Positions 1-7,956 of a stretch of 46,075 nt of DNA are shown piece by piece. Numbering within the stretch: position 1 is the stretch's first letter; every line of letters begins with the position of its first letter. The stretch lies in NCBI GenBank assembly GCA_947631255.1, contig CANRKT010000024.1, positions 1 to 46,075 of the forward strand, read 5' to 3'. The position numbers were made by a program, and so were the translations under genes. The notes below the pieces were generated by a model. The model saw only the letters and a program-made list of their open reading frames with translations, had not been told where the DNA came from and searched no databases. The stretch comes from an uncultured Enterobacteriaceae bacterium. Its GTDB lineage: Bacteria > Pseudomonadota > Gammaproteobacteria > Enterobacterales > Enterobacteriaceae.

Positions 1-99
1 AATGACCTCTTTTTGGACGGAAAAGAAGGGCCGAAAACTCTACTTTACAGCGGTACTGAACAAAGGGGGAAGATCAACGGTGATTGCAGAAGTGCCAGC

Positions 100-477
100 C
101 AGTGCTCCGTCCGTGGTAGTAAATGATCACGCGCTCAGTTTTGATTGGCTTCTTGGTTTCAGCTCGATAACGAACCCAGTCTGTCCAAGTTTGAACATCC
201 AGCCATTCAGGGATTGATATGCTTAGCGGATTAAGGCGGGGTTAGTGTCTTTTATGCGTTCCATTTTAGTGACACTGTCACAAGCATGATGGCGATCTAG
301 AATATCCCTCTCGCCGATTTTTTTGTTAGACCCTATTATCAGTCCATTTTTTATCAAACCTTTCATCGCGATAAACTCGTTTGCCAGACGGCTATACCCA
401 TCGCCTGTATCTGCTACTCTGCGCTCCTGTTGCCCCAATTCGAGGCCTGGGGATCTGATTAACCCCTCTGTATTCAT
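100..477 (-). pseudogene. Phage replication protein O-like, internally deleted and frameshifted
   Basis: The first roughly 35 residues carry the signature of lambdoid O-type replication initiators (LGQQERRVADTGDGYSRLANE), which recruit host replication proteins to the phage origin. This runs directly into IAMKGLIKNGLIIGSNK, which in full-length relatives lies downstream of a winged-helix segment, so the DNA-binding middle is missing. After a stop near 225, another frame continues with IPEWLDVQTWTDWVRYRAE, typical of the C-terminal part of such proteins. Both breaks make it non-functional. Family assignment is from remembered sequence patterns. Confidence 0.7.
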
Positions 478-544
478 GAAGCATCCATCCTTTTAAATTC
501 AATCACCCATCCCCTTGCTTAAGACGCTGAAAGAACGTTGTTGG

Positions 545-1118
545 CTAATGACGCCCGCGCCGCTGCGGCGATATAAAGAAGCGCTGACAATGCCGCTTCT
601 TTGTCTGCAGCGGCTTACCGAACCCTATTAGTGTTTGCCTGGAAACCGTTGTTATTACTCGCCTCGGACTGATGAACGGTCGCCATATCAGAAGCATTGA
701 TCCCTTACTGTCCCCCTCTGCTCTTTGCCTGTTGTGGCGTGAAAATCGTTGATTCGCCCATCAGTAATCACCCGAACCTCGTCAACAATCTGTAGCGCCT
801 TGCTGAACCATCCGACAGACATATCCTCTGGAGCGAGTATGGCTACGCTCTTATGCTGCCTGGCTGATTGTTCGGCGGCTTTATCCATCCAGGGTAAGAT
901 TTTGAAATATGGCGGGTTACACCAAATTGCCCCCATGCTTTCCCATTCCTGCGAAAAAGAGTCATCGCCTCAGTGAAGTATTTCGCAAATAAAGCATTGC
1001 GAGCACTCGCCGCGGCATCCAGCCAGAAGCCGAACTCCATATCGAGCGCGTCGAATAGCCATAGCGGTGTTTGCCACAGATCTTTGCAGTCGGGATCGGT
1101 GTTTGATTTGATTGTCAT
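545..1118 (-). pseudogene. Phage DNA N6-adenine methyltransferase (Dam type), two frameshifts
   Basis: Three consecutive reading frames reconstruct one protein. The first (from 1118) has LWQTPLWLFDALDMEFGFWL followed by DAAAS; the second (from about 965) has SQEWESMGAIWCNPPY, with NPPY as the amino-methyltransferase catalytic motif; the third (below about 705) has MLLIWRPFISPRR and stops at 545. The family is the phage-encoded Dam methyltransferase that modifies GATC adenines. It starts 7 bases downstream of the preceding Cro-like gene, as in an early lambdoid operon. The frameshifts near 965 and 705 disable it. Confidence 0.82.
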
Positions 1119-1124
1119 GTCACC

Positions 1125-1515
1125 TCAGAGATAGCTCTGTAGTCGATTGAGAATTCTCTGGTCTTTAGTCACGGCGAATACGTGTTTAATCGCGGCGTTA
1201 ATCAGTGACGAATAGCACCTGCTGAACTCCTCATCGTCCATATTTGCGTAGGCTAGGCTCTTAGACTCTCTGCCCTAACCTCACCCCGAATGTTCGTCAG
1301 GGTGTCGTAGGATCCGGCTAATATCATTAGGTCTTTGCGGAACTGGTTGAACTGAGTCGTTTCATCTGCGTTAGCCTCTGCTGTGCGAGTTAGATCGGGT
1401 TATCGCTTTCTGCCTCGTAGTTACCAATCCTTGAAGCTCCCCATCCACCACATGCCTGAGCGAAAGCGGACTGAGTAATACCCAGCCTCCTTCTCTCGTT
1501 TGCGATGTTGTTCAT
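1125..1515 (-). pseudogene. Cro-like HTH repressor gene and following ORF, degraded
   Basis: From the ATG at 1515 the translation begins with an HTH_3/Cro-type domain (NERRRLGITQSAFAQACGG, then GASRIGNYEAES) and stops early near 1390. Downstream, other frames keep open stretches such as QFNQFRKDLMILAGSYDTL and MDDEEFSRCYSSLINAAIKH, ending at 1125, so one or two early genes have been shredded by frameshifts. Divergent orientation from the repressor at 1618 and the shared operator-like inverted repeats between them support the Cro assignment. I do not recognise the downstream product. Confidence 0.6.
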
Positions 1516-1550
1516 ATTGTTCCCTTAACGTACTAGTTAAGCCCCCGACA

Positions 1551-1616
1551 AACACGATTTGTGATTACCAGCAAACACAAATCGTGTAGAGTCTTTTATC
1601 ACGGAGTGTGATAAAA
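1551..1616. promoter_or_regulatory. Prophage repressor/cro operator region
   Basis: Between the divergent Cro-like and CI-like genes are three symmetrical elements: ACACGATTTGTG at 1552-1563, its exact reverse complement CACAAATCGTGT at 1576-1587, and a third palindrome at 1595-1615 with TTTATCAC and GTGATAAA arms. This matches the expected position of lambdoid operator sites controlling the two divergent early promoters. The third palindrome overlaps the Shine-Dalgarno of the repressor gene. Binding is inferred. Confidence 0.6.
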
Positions 1617-1617
1617 A

Positions 1618-2174
1618 ATGATCATGAAGATTCAAGAAAATATCTCTCTGAGGATTAAGCAGATAAGGGAAGAGAGAGGTCTATCACAGATAGGCTCTAG
1701 CAGAGCTTTGTGGGTGGGCTTCTCAGTCTCGCATTGGTAATTACGAGTCCGGAACTAGGGCGGTCAGCATTGAGGATGCCGATGTTATCGCAAAGGCATT
1801 GGGCATTAGCTCGCCTGAACTGCTTTTTGGTTCAGCATACAAAGGTGCGTATTCAACACACAGGGCATTCCCAGTTCTAAGTAAGGTACAGGCTGGCGCA
1901 TGAGCCAAGGCTTGCGAACCCTACACACTTAACCTCTGGCTTGAGCATTCCAGAAGACACGTTTGTGTTGTTCGATACAGGGCGAGAACCGGTCAACGGC
2001 AGCTTGGTAATTGCAAAGCTGGTAGATGATAACGAGGCGACATTTAAGAAGTTGATCATCGAAGGCAGCACTAAGTACCTGAAAGGGCTTAACCCGGCAT
2101 GGCCTCTTACACCGATTAACGGTAACTGTAAGATTATCGGCGTAGCCATAGAGACGAAGATGCGGCTCGTATAG
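1618..2174 (+). pseudogene. CI/C2-like phage repressor, frameshifted, catalytic serine region deleted
   Basis: The N-terminus is an XRE-type helix-turn-helix. The frame breaks near 1695, then continues as LAELCGWASQSRIGNYESG. A TGA replaces a tryptophan codon at about 1903. After CEPYTL the frame jumps straight to SGLSIPEDTFVLFDTGREP, the LexA/S24-like C-terminal domain, which ends with KIIGVAIETKMRLV. Full-length relatives have about 25 residues between these points, including the G-D/N-S-M motif with the catalytic serine of self-cleavage; here they are gone. The gene therefore has at least three lesions and could neither be made whole nor autocleave. Confidence 0.85.
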
Positions 2175-2191
2175 AGCGCTAAGAGAAAAAA

Positions 2192-2287
2192 ATGAAGATT
2201 GGATATCTGTTTCCTGCTGCAATCATCGTGGCAGCAGTAGTGTTTATTGCATGGTTCATTATTGGTGGGTATGCAACGTCTCGGTGA
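2192..2287 (+). CDS. 31-residue single-pass membrane protein of prophage origin
   Basis: An open frame begins MKIGYLFPAAIIVAAVV and continues through FIAWFIIGG to a short polar tail. A single hydrophobic segment spans almost the whole length. It lies 18 bases downstream of the repressor stop and is preceded by the purine-rich AAGAGAAAAAA. Similar small membrane ORFs sit beside repressor genes in other lambdoid prophages, as far as I recall; function unknown. It is the only undamaged frame in the remnant, though at 31 codons survival could be chance. Confidence 0.5.
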   Translation: MKIGYLFPAAIIVAAVVFIAWFIIGGYATSR

Positions 2288-2408
2288 GTAGTAGAGACGA
2301 AAATGCGGCTGTTTTAGTAGTTACTCATATAGATTTAGAAGCAAAGAAATATCGACATAACATGCAGTGTAACAATTGCAACTGTTTTTTAGTTGCCCCC
2401 CTCTAATA

Positions 2409-2555
2409 ATGAGAAAAATAGACAAGCTCAGGGCAAGACTAGATCCTATGCCCAAAAACTTTACTTGGGACGAGCTTGTTACGCTTTTGAATTATAATGG
2501 ATTTGTTAGACAAAATGGCAAAGGTTCACGGAGGAAGTTTTACAATGTGGACTGA
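2409..2555 (+). pseudogene. hicA: HicA-type mRNA interferase toxin, C-terminally truncated
   Basis: The 48-residue frame starts MRKIDKLRARLDPMPKNFTW and continues DELVTLLNYNGF and GSRRKFYNV. This matches the first two strands and the helix of the HicA double-stranded-RNA-binding fold, including the Gly-Ser-Arg segment before the active-site region. The conserved HxxH-P-H part is absent, because the sequence passes directly into an integrase fragment. No hicB antitoxin follows. A deletion fused the 5' part of a prophage hicAB module to the 3' part of int. Without the catalytic histidine region it should be inactive. Confidence 0.72.
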
Positions 2556-3010
2556 CTCTGAGCCAGCAAGCGATACAGGCCCTTAAAAGCCAAATGGCAT
2601 ACACAAGAATGGGGCAGTCTCACAAAATGACTGTGCATCTAAGAGAGTTTGACAGAACTCGAACTGATGACTGTACTTTTGTATTGGTACCAAAATTTAC
2701 GGCAAGAAATGGTATTGGAGGAGACTGGTATGCACCAGGTTCATTTGGGGCAACATGGAACCTGATGCTAAAGAGAGCTGGCATTCCCCACCGTAAAGCT
2801 TATGAGTCACGGCATATATTTGCATGCCGGGCATTAAGCGCTGGCGTTAACCTAAACTTTATAGCGGCACAAATGGGTCATGCGTCAGCGCAGAGGGTTT
2901 ACAACGTTTACGGGAAATGGATGAATGACAACAACGAGGACCAAATGAGCATTCTAAATGAAAACTTTAGTGATGATGCCCCCTACATGCCCCCGGCAAA
3001 AAACCAGTAA
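2555..3010 (+). pseudogene. Prophage tyrosine recombinase (integrase), C-terminal fragment
   Basis: The open frame of about 150 codons resembles the catalytic domain of lambdoid integrases of the Arm-DNA-binding type. It contains SRHIFACRALSAG (the H-x-x-R box region), QMGHASAQRVYNVYGKW (the Gly-His box and the nucleophilic tyrosine) and a polar C-terminal tail. The N-terminal arm-binding and core-binding domains and the first catalytic arginine box are missing, deleted at the junction with hicA at about 2555. The fragment lacks its own plausible start, although an internal ATG at 2594 exists. It ends convergently with ycgN. Confidence 0.85.
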
Positions 3011-3035
3011 CAAAAAACATTTTAAAATCAACGCC

Positions 3036-3482
3036 TCAATCAGCCCATTCAGGCTTATTCATAATATGATCCTGCCAGTCGACAACTTCGGACTCTTGGA
3101 CGGCAATATGGCGAACGGAAATACGTTCACCATGCATTGCGGCTTTAGAGCCGGTCAGAAGCGGATGCCAGACCGGAAGCGATTCCCCTTCAGCCAGTAA
3201 GCGATAAGCGCAACTGTGAGGCAACCATTCGAAGGTCGGTAAATTATCTCGCGTTAGCTTGATACAATCGGGTTCGTATTCAAAACGGCGCTCATAATTT
3301 TTGCACTGACAGGTTTTGATATTGAGCTGTTTGCAGGCCACATTAGTGAAATAGATTTCATCTGTGTCTTCATCCATAAGCTTGTGAAGGCAACACTGCC
3401 CACAGCCATCACACAGCGACTCCCATTCGGCATCACTCATTTCATCAAGGGTTTTACTTTGCCAGAAAGGGACAGCGGTCAT
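3036..3482 (-). CDS. ycgN: YcgN, UPF0260 family cysteine-cluster protein
   Basis: This 148-residue protein matches E. coli YcgN over its whole length. The N-terminal [12 protein letters not shown] and the [14 protein letters not shown] stretch form the cysteine cluster typical of the YkgJ/UPF0153-UPF0260 zinc- or iron-chelating domain. Biochemical function is unknown. It is the first gene of the ycgN-ycgM-ycgL block, which precedes minC in enterics. The C-terminus ([11 protein letters not shown]) is intact even though the prophage integrase fragment ends 26 bases beyond the stop, so integration either spared or regenerated the 3' end. Confidence 0.95.
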   Translation of the reverse strand: MTAVPFWQSKTLDEMSDAEWESLCDGCGQCCLHKLMDEDTDEIYFTNVACKQLNIKTCQCKNYERRFEYEPDCIKLTRDNLPTFEWLPHSCAYRLLAEGESLPVWHPLLTGSKAAMHGERISVRHIAVQESEVVDWQDHIMNKPEWAD

Positions 3483-3537
3483 AACGGTTCCTGCACGAGA
3501 GAATTAAAAGGATTTCAGGTAATTTGAGAAGCATCTT

Positions 3538-3664
3538 TATACCCAAGATAATTCAAGTTGTCTGTAGGTACTAAGTTCAACCCGTCGATGTGCATAGATA
3601 AACTGTATGATTCGACGGGCAGGACGCAGGAAACTTGAAATATGACGAGTCTGAACAGTATACC
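3538..3664. repeat. Structured intergenic repeat, copy A
   Basis: The segment starts TATACCCAAGATAATTC and ends with GTATACC, giving inverted termini. It contains an internal hairpin with arms CCCGTCGA and TCGACGGG around a loop of about 19 bases. A related element lies at 35446-35560 with the same start, the same TAGATA/TGATTCG core and an equivalent stem of different sequence. It occupies the gap between ycgN and ycgM. It is probably a non-autonomous repeat of the kind common in enterobacterial intergenic regions. Confidence 0.6.
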
Positions 3665-3704
3665 TTAAGAATGCAATTATTGTCGCCGATTGGCAGCAAC
3701 AGAG

Positions 3705-4364
3705 TTATAAAACACGGGTAGTCAGGCTCTTATCAGCAAAAGTCACTTCCAGCTCATCATTTTTAGCCAGTGGCCCCACCCCTTCTGGGGTACCCGTCAG
3801 GATAATATCCCCGGCACGCAGGGTAAAGAATCGACTGGCATAGGCAATTAGTGGAATGATTTTATGCAGCATATCAGCGGTTGAACCCTGCTGGCGGATC
3901 TCACCGTTAATTTTCAGGCTGAGGGGGATATTCTGCGGGTCCTGGGTAAATTCGCGAGCGGAAATAAAACCTGAAATAGGGCAAGAGTTATCAAAGGCTT
4001 TGGACTTTTCCCACGGACGTCCTGCTTTTTTTAAACCGCTTTGCAAGTCGCGCAATGTCAAATCAAGCGCGATACCATAACCAAAAATCGCATTGAGTAC
4101 ATGGTCTTCAGTGGCCTGTTTCAGCGTTGAACCGATTAACACCGCAAGTTCGACTTCATGGTGTACTTCACCCAGACCTTGCGGCAAGGCCAGAGGCTGA
4201 CGAATATCACACAACGCAGTTTCAGGCTTAATAAACAACACGGGCTCTTCCGGCATCTGGCTGCCCATCTCTTTTATATGTTTAGCATAATTACTGCCAA
4301 CACAAACCACCTTATTTGCAGGAAAATCCAGAATAGCCCCTTGCCAGTTACGATGTTGATACAT
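3705..4364 (-). CDS. ycgM: YcgM, fumarylacetoacetate hydrolase family protein
   Basis: This 219-residue protein has the single-domain FAH fold signature: VVCVGSNYAKHIKEMG, GEVHHEVELAVLIG with the acidic metal-binding residues, and RAGDIILTGTPEGVG near the end. Relatives hydrolyse or decarboxylate acylpyruvates or 2-keto acids using a divalent metal in the cytosol; the E. coli homologue is usually annotated as an acylpyruvase/isomerase. Length and position between ycgN and ycgL match E. coli. It is preceded by a plausible GAGGAAG ribosome-binding site. The exact substrate cannot be read from sequence. Confidence 0.94.
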   Translation of the reverse strand: MYQHRNWQGAILDFPANKVVCVGSNYAKHIKEMGSQMPEEPVLFIKPETALCDIRQPLALPQGLGEVHHEVELAVLIGSTLKQATEDHVLNAIFGYGIALDLTLRDLQSGLKKAGRPWEKSKAFDNSCPISGFISAREFTQDPQNIPLSLKINGEIRQQGSTADMLHKIIPLIAYASRFFTLRAGDIILTGTPEGVGPLAKNDELEVTFADKSLTTRVL

Positions 4365-4488
4365 TGTGTCTTCCTCCGCCTTGAAATCGTCGTGAATGAT
4401 GATGTCTGAATATCGCTCGCAGTAATATTAAAATGGGTATAAATACTCACCGCTTTTCTGATATTTCTGAGCCCGTGAATAACGGTTC

Positions 4489-4764
4489 TTACTTTTTCGG
4501 AATATTTCCCAAATGCATAGTAAGCAAACTTTCTGGCGGTGGCGGGATCTGTAAATAATAGCCGTCCTGCTCAAGAGCATTCTTCACTTTATCCAGAGAC
4601 GTTTGGGCCAGTTTTTTACTGCCATCCAGCGGTAACATCATAGCCAACACTGGTGTACCGAAGCCTTTCATTAGCTCTTCAGGTACACGTGAAAAATCGT
4701 CTTTTTTCTCAACATAGAGATATGTCTGGTCGCGCTTAGTACTTCGATAGATCACACAATACAT
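4489..4764 (-). CDS. ycgL: YcgL domain protein, UPF0745 family
   Basis: The 91-residue protein begins [20 protein letters not shown] and contains [10 protein letters not shown] and the late [10 protein letters not shown] motif that defines the YcgL domain. E. coli YcgL as annotated carries a short N-terminal extension; the start used here is the conserved methionine. Function is unknown; it is a small alpha/beta protein restricted mainly to gammaproteobacteria. It is divergent from minC, with about 125 bases between them holding the promoters of both. Confidence 0.94.
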   Translation of the reverse strand: MYCVIYRSTKRDQTYLYVEKKDDFSRVPEELMKGFGTPVLAMMLPLDGSKKLAQTSLDKVKNALEQDGYYLQIPPPPESLLTMHLGNIPKK

Positions 4765-4890
4765 GTTTTTTACTCTATTTTAGTCAGTCTGTGACTTGCC
4801 TGAATATATTGAGAACTATAACATGCCTTGCGTAGTTCGGAATATCGTCCCACAATTGTGGGGATTGAAACTGAATTGAGTAAGGTCAGG

Positions 4891-5595
4891 ATGTCAAATA
4901 CGCCAATCGAGTTAAAAGGAAGCAGTTTCACACTTTCTGTCGTTCATTTACACGACTCCCGGCCAGAGGTCATTCAACAAGCTCTGGAAGAAAAAATCGC
5001 CCAAGCGCCTGCTTTTTTAAAACATGCGCCAGTCGTATTAAATGTGGCAAGCCTCGAAGGCGCGGTCAACTGGCAACAAATCCAGCATGCGGTAATCTCT
5101 ACCGGATTACATGTTGTCGGGATCAGTGGTTGTAAAAATGAATCGTTGAAAGCCGCAATTACCGATGCCGGATTGCCACTGCTTAATGAAGGCAAAGAAA
5201 AAGTGGTGCGGGAAACAACGCCTGTTATCTCTGTTCAGGATACGGTTCCGCTAGTCGCGCCATATGCCCAGACACGTTTTATTGATACACCAATTCGTTC
5301 CGGACAGCGTATTTATGCGCAAAATAGTGATTTGATTGTCGCAAGTCATGTCAGCGCTGGTGCAGAATTAATTGCAGATGGTAATATTCACATCTACGGT
5401 ATGATGCGAGGGCGTGCGCTTGCTGGCGCCAGTGGCAATACTGATACTCATATATTTTGTACTCATCTGCATGCTGAACTGGTTTCTATTGCAGGAGAGT
5501 ATCGGCTGAGTGATGAAATACCGGCTGACTATTACGGAAAAGCGATTCGTCTGAATTTGAACAACGGCGCGCTTTCCTTTCAACCTTTATATTAG
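4891..5595 (+). CDS. minC: Septum site-determining protein MinC
   Basis: MinC inhibits FtsZ polymerisation away from midcell and is recruited to the membrane by MinD. The 234-residue product starts [20 protein letters not shown], nearly identical to E. coli. The N-terminal FtsZ-interacting domain covers residues 1-105, a linker follows, and the C-terminal beta-helix ([27 protein letters not shown]) binds MinD and the FtsZ tail. The frame is open back to 4828, but the ATG at 4891 matches the family start and follows AAGGTCAGG. The linker ([18 protein letters not shown]) diverges from E. coli, as expected for this region. First gene of minCDE. Confidence 0.97.
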   Translation: MSNTPIELKGSSFTLSVVHLHDSRPEVIQQALEEKIAQAPAFLKHAPVVLNVASLEGAVNWQQIQHAVISTGLHVVGISGCKNESLKAAITDAGLPLLNEGKEKVVRETTPVISVQDTVPLVAPYAQTRFIDTPIRSGQRIYAQNSDLIVASHVSAGAELIADGNIHIYGMMRGRALAGASGNTDTHIFCTHLHAELVSIAGEYRLSDEIPADYYGKAIRLNLNNGALSFQPLY

Positions 5596-5619
5596 GCCCT
5601 TTTTAACAAGGAAATCCTC

Positions 5620-6432
5620 ATGGCACGCATTATTGTAGTTACATCGGGTAAAGGGGGCGTCGGTAAGACCACGTCTAGCGCAGCCATCGCTACGGGATTG
5701 GCTCAGAAGGGACATAAAACAGTCGTTATCGACTTTGATATTGGCTTGCGTAATCTGGATCTGATTATGGGTTGCGAGCGCCGAGTGGTGTATGATTTTG
5801 TCAATGTTATCCAAGGTGATGCAACATTAAATCAGGCACTTATCCGTGATAAACGCACTGAAAACCTCCATATCCTGCCTGCTTCACAAACTCGGGATAA
5901 AGATGCCCTGACCCGTGAAGGGGTCGCTAAGGTGCTGGAAGACCTTAAAACGATGGATTTTGAGTTTATTATTTGCGACTCCCCTGCGGGTATCGAAGCC
6001 GGTGCGCTGATAGCGCTCTATTTCGCTGACGAAGCCATTATTACTACTAACCCTGAAGTCTCTTCAGTCCGGGATTCAGACCGTATTCTGGGTATTCTCT
6101 CCTCCAAATCACTGCGTGCTGAAAAAGGCAAAAGCCCTATCAAAGAGCACCTGCTGCTGACCCGCTACAATCCAGGCCGGGTCAGTAAAGGAGATATGCT
6201 GAGTATGGAGGATGTACTGGAAATTCTGCGCATTCCTCTGGTCGGTGTTATCCCTGAAGATCAGTCAGTTTTACGCGCATCCAACCAGGGTGAACCGATT
6301 ATTCTTGATGCCGAGTCTAGTGCAGGTAAAGCCTATGCAGATACCATTGAGCGCTTGCTCGGAGAAGAACGCCCTTTTCGCTTCATCGAAGAAGAGAAGA
6401 AAGGATTCCTCAAACGCCTTTTCGGAGGATAA
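5620..6432 (+). CDS. minD: Septum site-determining ATPase MinD
   Basis: MinD is a membrane-associated ATPase that dimerises with ATP, binds MinC, and oscillates between poles under MinE stimulation. The 270-residue protein has the deviant Walker A GKGGVGKTTS at residues 10-19, switch and Walker B regions (DFDIGLRNLDL; FIICDSPAGIE), and the C-terminal amphipathic membrane-targeting helix (EEKKGFLKRLFGG). It follows minC by 24 bases with an AAGGAAA ribosome-binding site and is separated from minE by 3 bases, indicating translational coupling. Confidence 0.98.
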   Translation: MARIIVVTSGKGGVGKTTSSAAIATGLAQKGHKTVVIDFDIGLRNLDLIMGCERRVVYDFVNVIQGDATLNQALIRDKRTENLHILPASQTRDKDALTREGVAKVLEDLKTMDFEFIICDSPAGIEAGALIALYFADEAIITTNPEVSSVRDSDRILGILSSKSLRAEKGKSPIKEHLLLTRYNPGRVSKGDMLSMEDVLEILRIPLVGVIPEDQSVLRASNQGEPIILDAESSAGKAYADTIERLLGEERPFRFIEEEKKGFLKRLFGG

Positions 6433-6435
6433 TTT

Positions 6436-6711
6436 ATGGCACTTTTAGACTTTTTTCTTTCGCGAAAAAAGAATACCGCCAATATCGCTAAAGAACGTTT
6501 GCAAATTATTGTGGCTGAACGCCGCCGGGGTGATAGCGAACCTCATTATTTACCGCAACTGAAGCGCGATATCCTGGAAGTCATCTGTAAATATATTCAG
6601 ATAGATCCGGATATGGTTACTGTAGCACTGGAACAAAAAGGCGATGATATCTCTGTTCTGGAACTGAACGTGACATTACCTGAAATGGATGAAGCCGTGA
6701 AGTCTAACTAA
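6436..6711 (+). CDS. minE: Cell division topological specificity factor MinE
   Basis: MinE stimulates MinD ATP hydrolysis and drives pole-to-pole oscillation, restricting MinC/MinD activity to the poles. The 91-residue protein has the membrane-targeting N-terminus [12 protein letters not shown], the MinD-binding segment ([19 protein letters not shown]) and the C-terminal dimerisation domain. It is three residues longer than E. coli MinE, owing to an altered tail ([10 protein letters not shown]). The Shine-Dalgarno GGAGG lies within the end of minD. Confidence 0.97.
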   Translation: MALLDFFLSRKKNTANIAKERLQIIVAERRRGDSEPHYLPQLKRDILEVICKYIQIDPDMVTVALEQKGDDISVLELNVTLPEMDEAVKSN

Positions 6712-6756
6712 ACGACGAACGCCACAGACAGGCTGCTGCCGCATAACGGATGATAA

Positions 6757-6796
6757 TAAGTACCGGAATACTCGTCGAGACTCCGGTAACTTATCT
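6757..6796. terminator. Hairpin between convergent minE and rnd
   Basis: Inverted repeat with arms ATAAGTACCGGA and TCCGGTAACTTAT around a loop of about 13 bases. It lies 45 bases after the minE stop and just after the rnd stop on the opposite strand. There is no long T-run, so it is a likely but not textbook bidirectional terminator. Confidence 0.5.
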
Positions 6797-6798
6797 GT

Positions 6799-7920
6799 TT
6801 AGTGGCCTGCCAGTTGCTGATTTAACTTCTCAGCCATCAGCTCTCCACGCCAGCCACTGATAAGCTCCGGCTGTAGCGACTGGGGCTTCAATTTCCAGTG
6901 CCAGTTAAGTAACTGGTTGATCTGGCGACGAGAGGCCAGCAGCTCCACGCTTAATCCGCTGGTTTCACTGAAAGTCTGTATTGTCGCCTTAATGGCTTTA
7001 AATAATCCACGATAACCCGATATATCAACCAGATTCACCAGCGGCGCCGGTAGTTCGCTCTCAGGTAAGGCTTCCGCTTCAGCAACCAGCCCTATCAGGG
7101 TTTTACCGTGAAAACGAATTTCGCTGCCGCTGAGTCCCAGATTACCCAGTTCACCAAGGGAGCCCGGCAGATAACGTGCGACCTGCCAGAGATTCTCTTC
7201 CCGTAATACAAAATTGACCGCCATATCCCGCTCACGTGCGCAACGCAGACGCCAGGCAGCCAGTTTCTTCAGGCATGCCAGTTGACGAGGCCGTAACTGC
7301 CAGGCCTGGCCGATATCGCGCCAGGCTTCTTCAGGCGCCAGAATATCCTGACGTCGGGCCTGCATCAGACGGCATTCATTCAGTGCTGCCGGCAGCCAGC
7401 CCGCCGTTTCAGCTTCAATAACCAGCTTGTGGGCAATCGGCAGCAAATAGAACACATCCGCCGCCGCATATTCGCACTGACGTTCTGTTAGCGGACGCGC
7501 CAGCCAGTCAGTACGTGACTCACTTTTATCCAGAGCAATGCCAGTGAAGGACTCAACCAGGGTAGCAAAACCACATGACAATGGCTTGCCAGTGAAAGAG
7601 GCCAGAATTTGTGTATCGATAAAAGGTTCTGGCATCATGCCGAAGGTATTAAGAAAGACTTCCAGATCTTCGCTACCCGCATGTAAGAATTTCTGGATAC
7701 TGGTGTCCTGCAACAGCGCTTTAAAAGGAGACCAGTCACTGATTGTCAGAGGATCAATCAGTGAGATAGTTTCACCGTCATACATTTGCAATAACCCAAG
7801 TTGCGGGTAATAAGTGCGCGTGCGAACAAACTCAGTATCCAGTGCTAATGCAGGATACTGCCGGGCAGCTTCACAGATTGCAGCCAGTCCGGCATCAGTA
7901 GTAATCATCTGGTAATTCAA
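6799..7920 (-). CDS. rnd: Ribonuclease D
   Basis: RNase D is a 3'-5' exoribonuclease that trims tRNA and other small stable RNA precursors. The 373-residue protein carries the DEDDy exonuclease domain: ALDTEFVRTRTYYP with Asp/Glu (motif I), the motif II Asp (FLHAGSEDLEVF) and CEYAAADVFYLLPI with the Tyr/Asp of motif III, followed by two HRDC domains. I use the TTG at 7918-7920 because MNYQMITT matches the E. coli N-terminus, which also starts at UUG. The U-run known to help E. coli rnd translation is not evident upstream here. It is followed downstream by the convergent min operon. Confidence 0.96.
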   Translation of the reverse strand: MNYQMITTDAGLAAICEAARQYPALALDTEFVRTRTYYPQLGLLQMYDGETISLIDPLTISDWSPFKALLQDTSIQKFLHAGSEDLEVFLNTFGMMPEPFIDTQILASFTGKPLSCGFATLVESFTGIALDKSESRTDWLARPLTERQCEYAAADVFYLLPIAHKLVIEAETAGWLPAALNECRLMQARRQDILAPEEAWRDIGQAWQLRPRQLACLKKLAAWRLRCARERDMAVNFVLREENLWQVARYLPGSLGELGNLGLSGSEIRFHGKTLIGLVAEAEALPESELPAPLVNLVDISGYRGLFKAIKATIQTFSETSGLSVELLASRRQINQLLNWHWKLKPQSLQPELISGWRGELMAEKLNQQLAGH

Positions 7921-7956
7921 ATTCTATTCTCTTAGATTTATGCCCAAAGGCAGGCT

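Larger units (their letters stand above)
1..3035. mobile_element. Decayed lambdoid prophage remnant (left edge outside window)
   Basis: Gene order is that of a lambdoid early region: on the minus strand a Cro-like gene, a Dam-type methyltransferase and replication protein O; on the plus strand a CI-like repressor, a small membrane protein, a hicA fragment and an integrase C-terminus. All but the 31-residue membrane ORF carry frameshifts, stops or deletions. The integrase fragment ends 26 bases from the stop of ycgN, so the right boundary (and probably a former attachment site) lies at about 3010-3040. No structural or lysis genes are identifiable inside the window; the left boundary is not visible. 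The element is almost certainly dead. Confidence 0.85.

Noticed and set aside
2..217. 71-codon plus-strand frame
   Set aside because: It overlaps antisense the C-terminal part of the replication protein O remnant (IPEWLDVQTW...), has no ribosome-binding site, and its vague resemblance to phage tail-fibre ends in another frame was too weak to claim.
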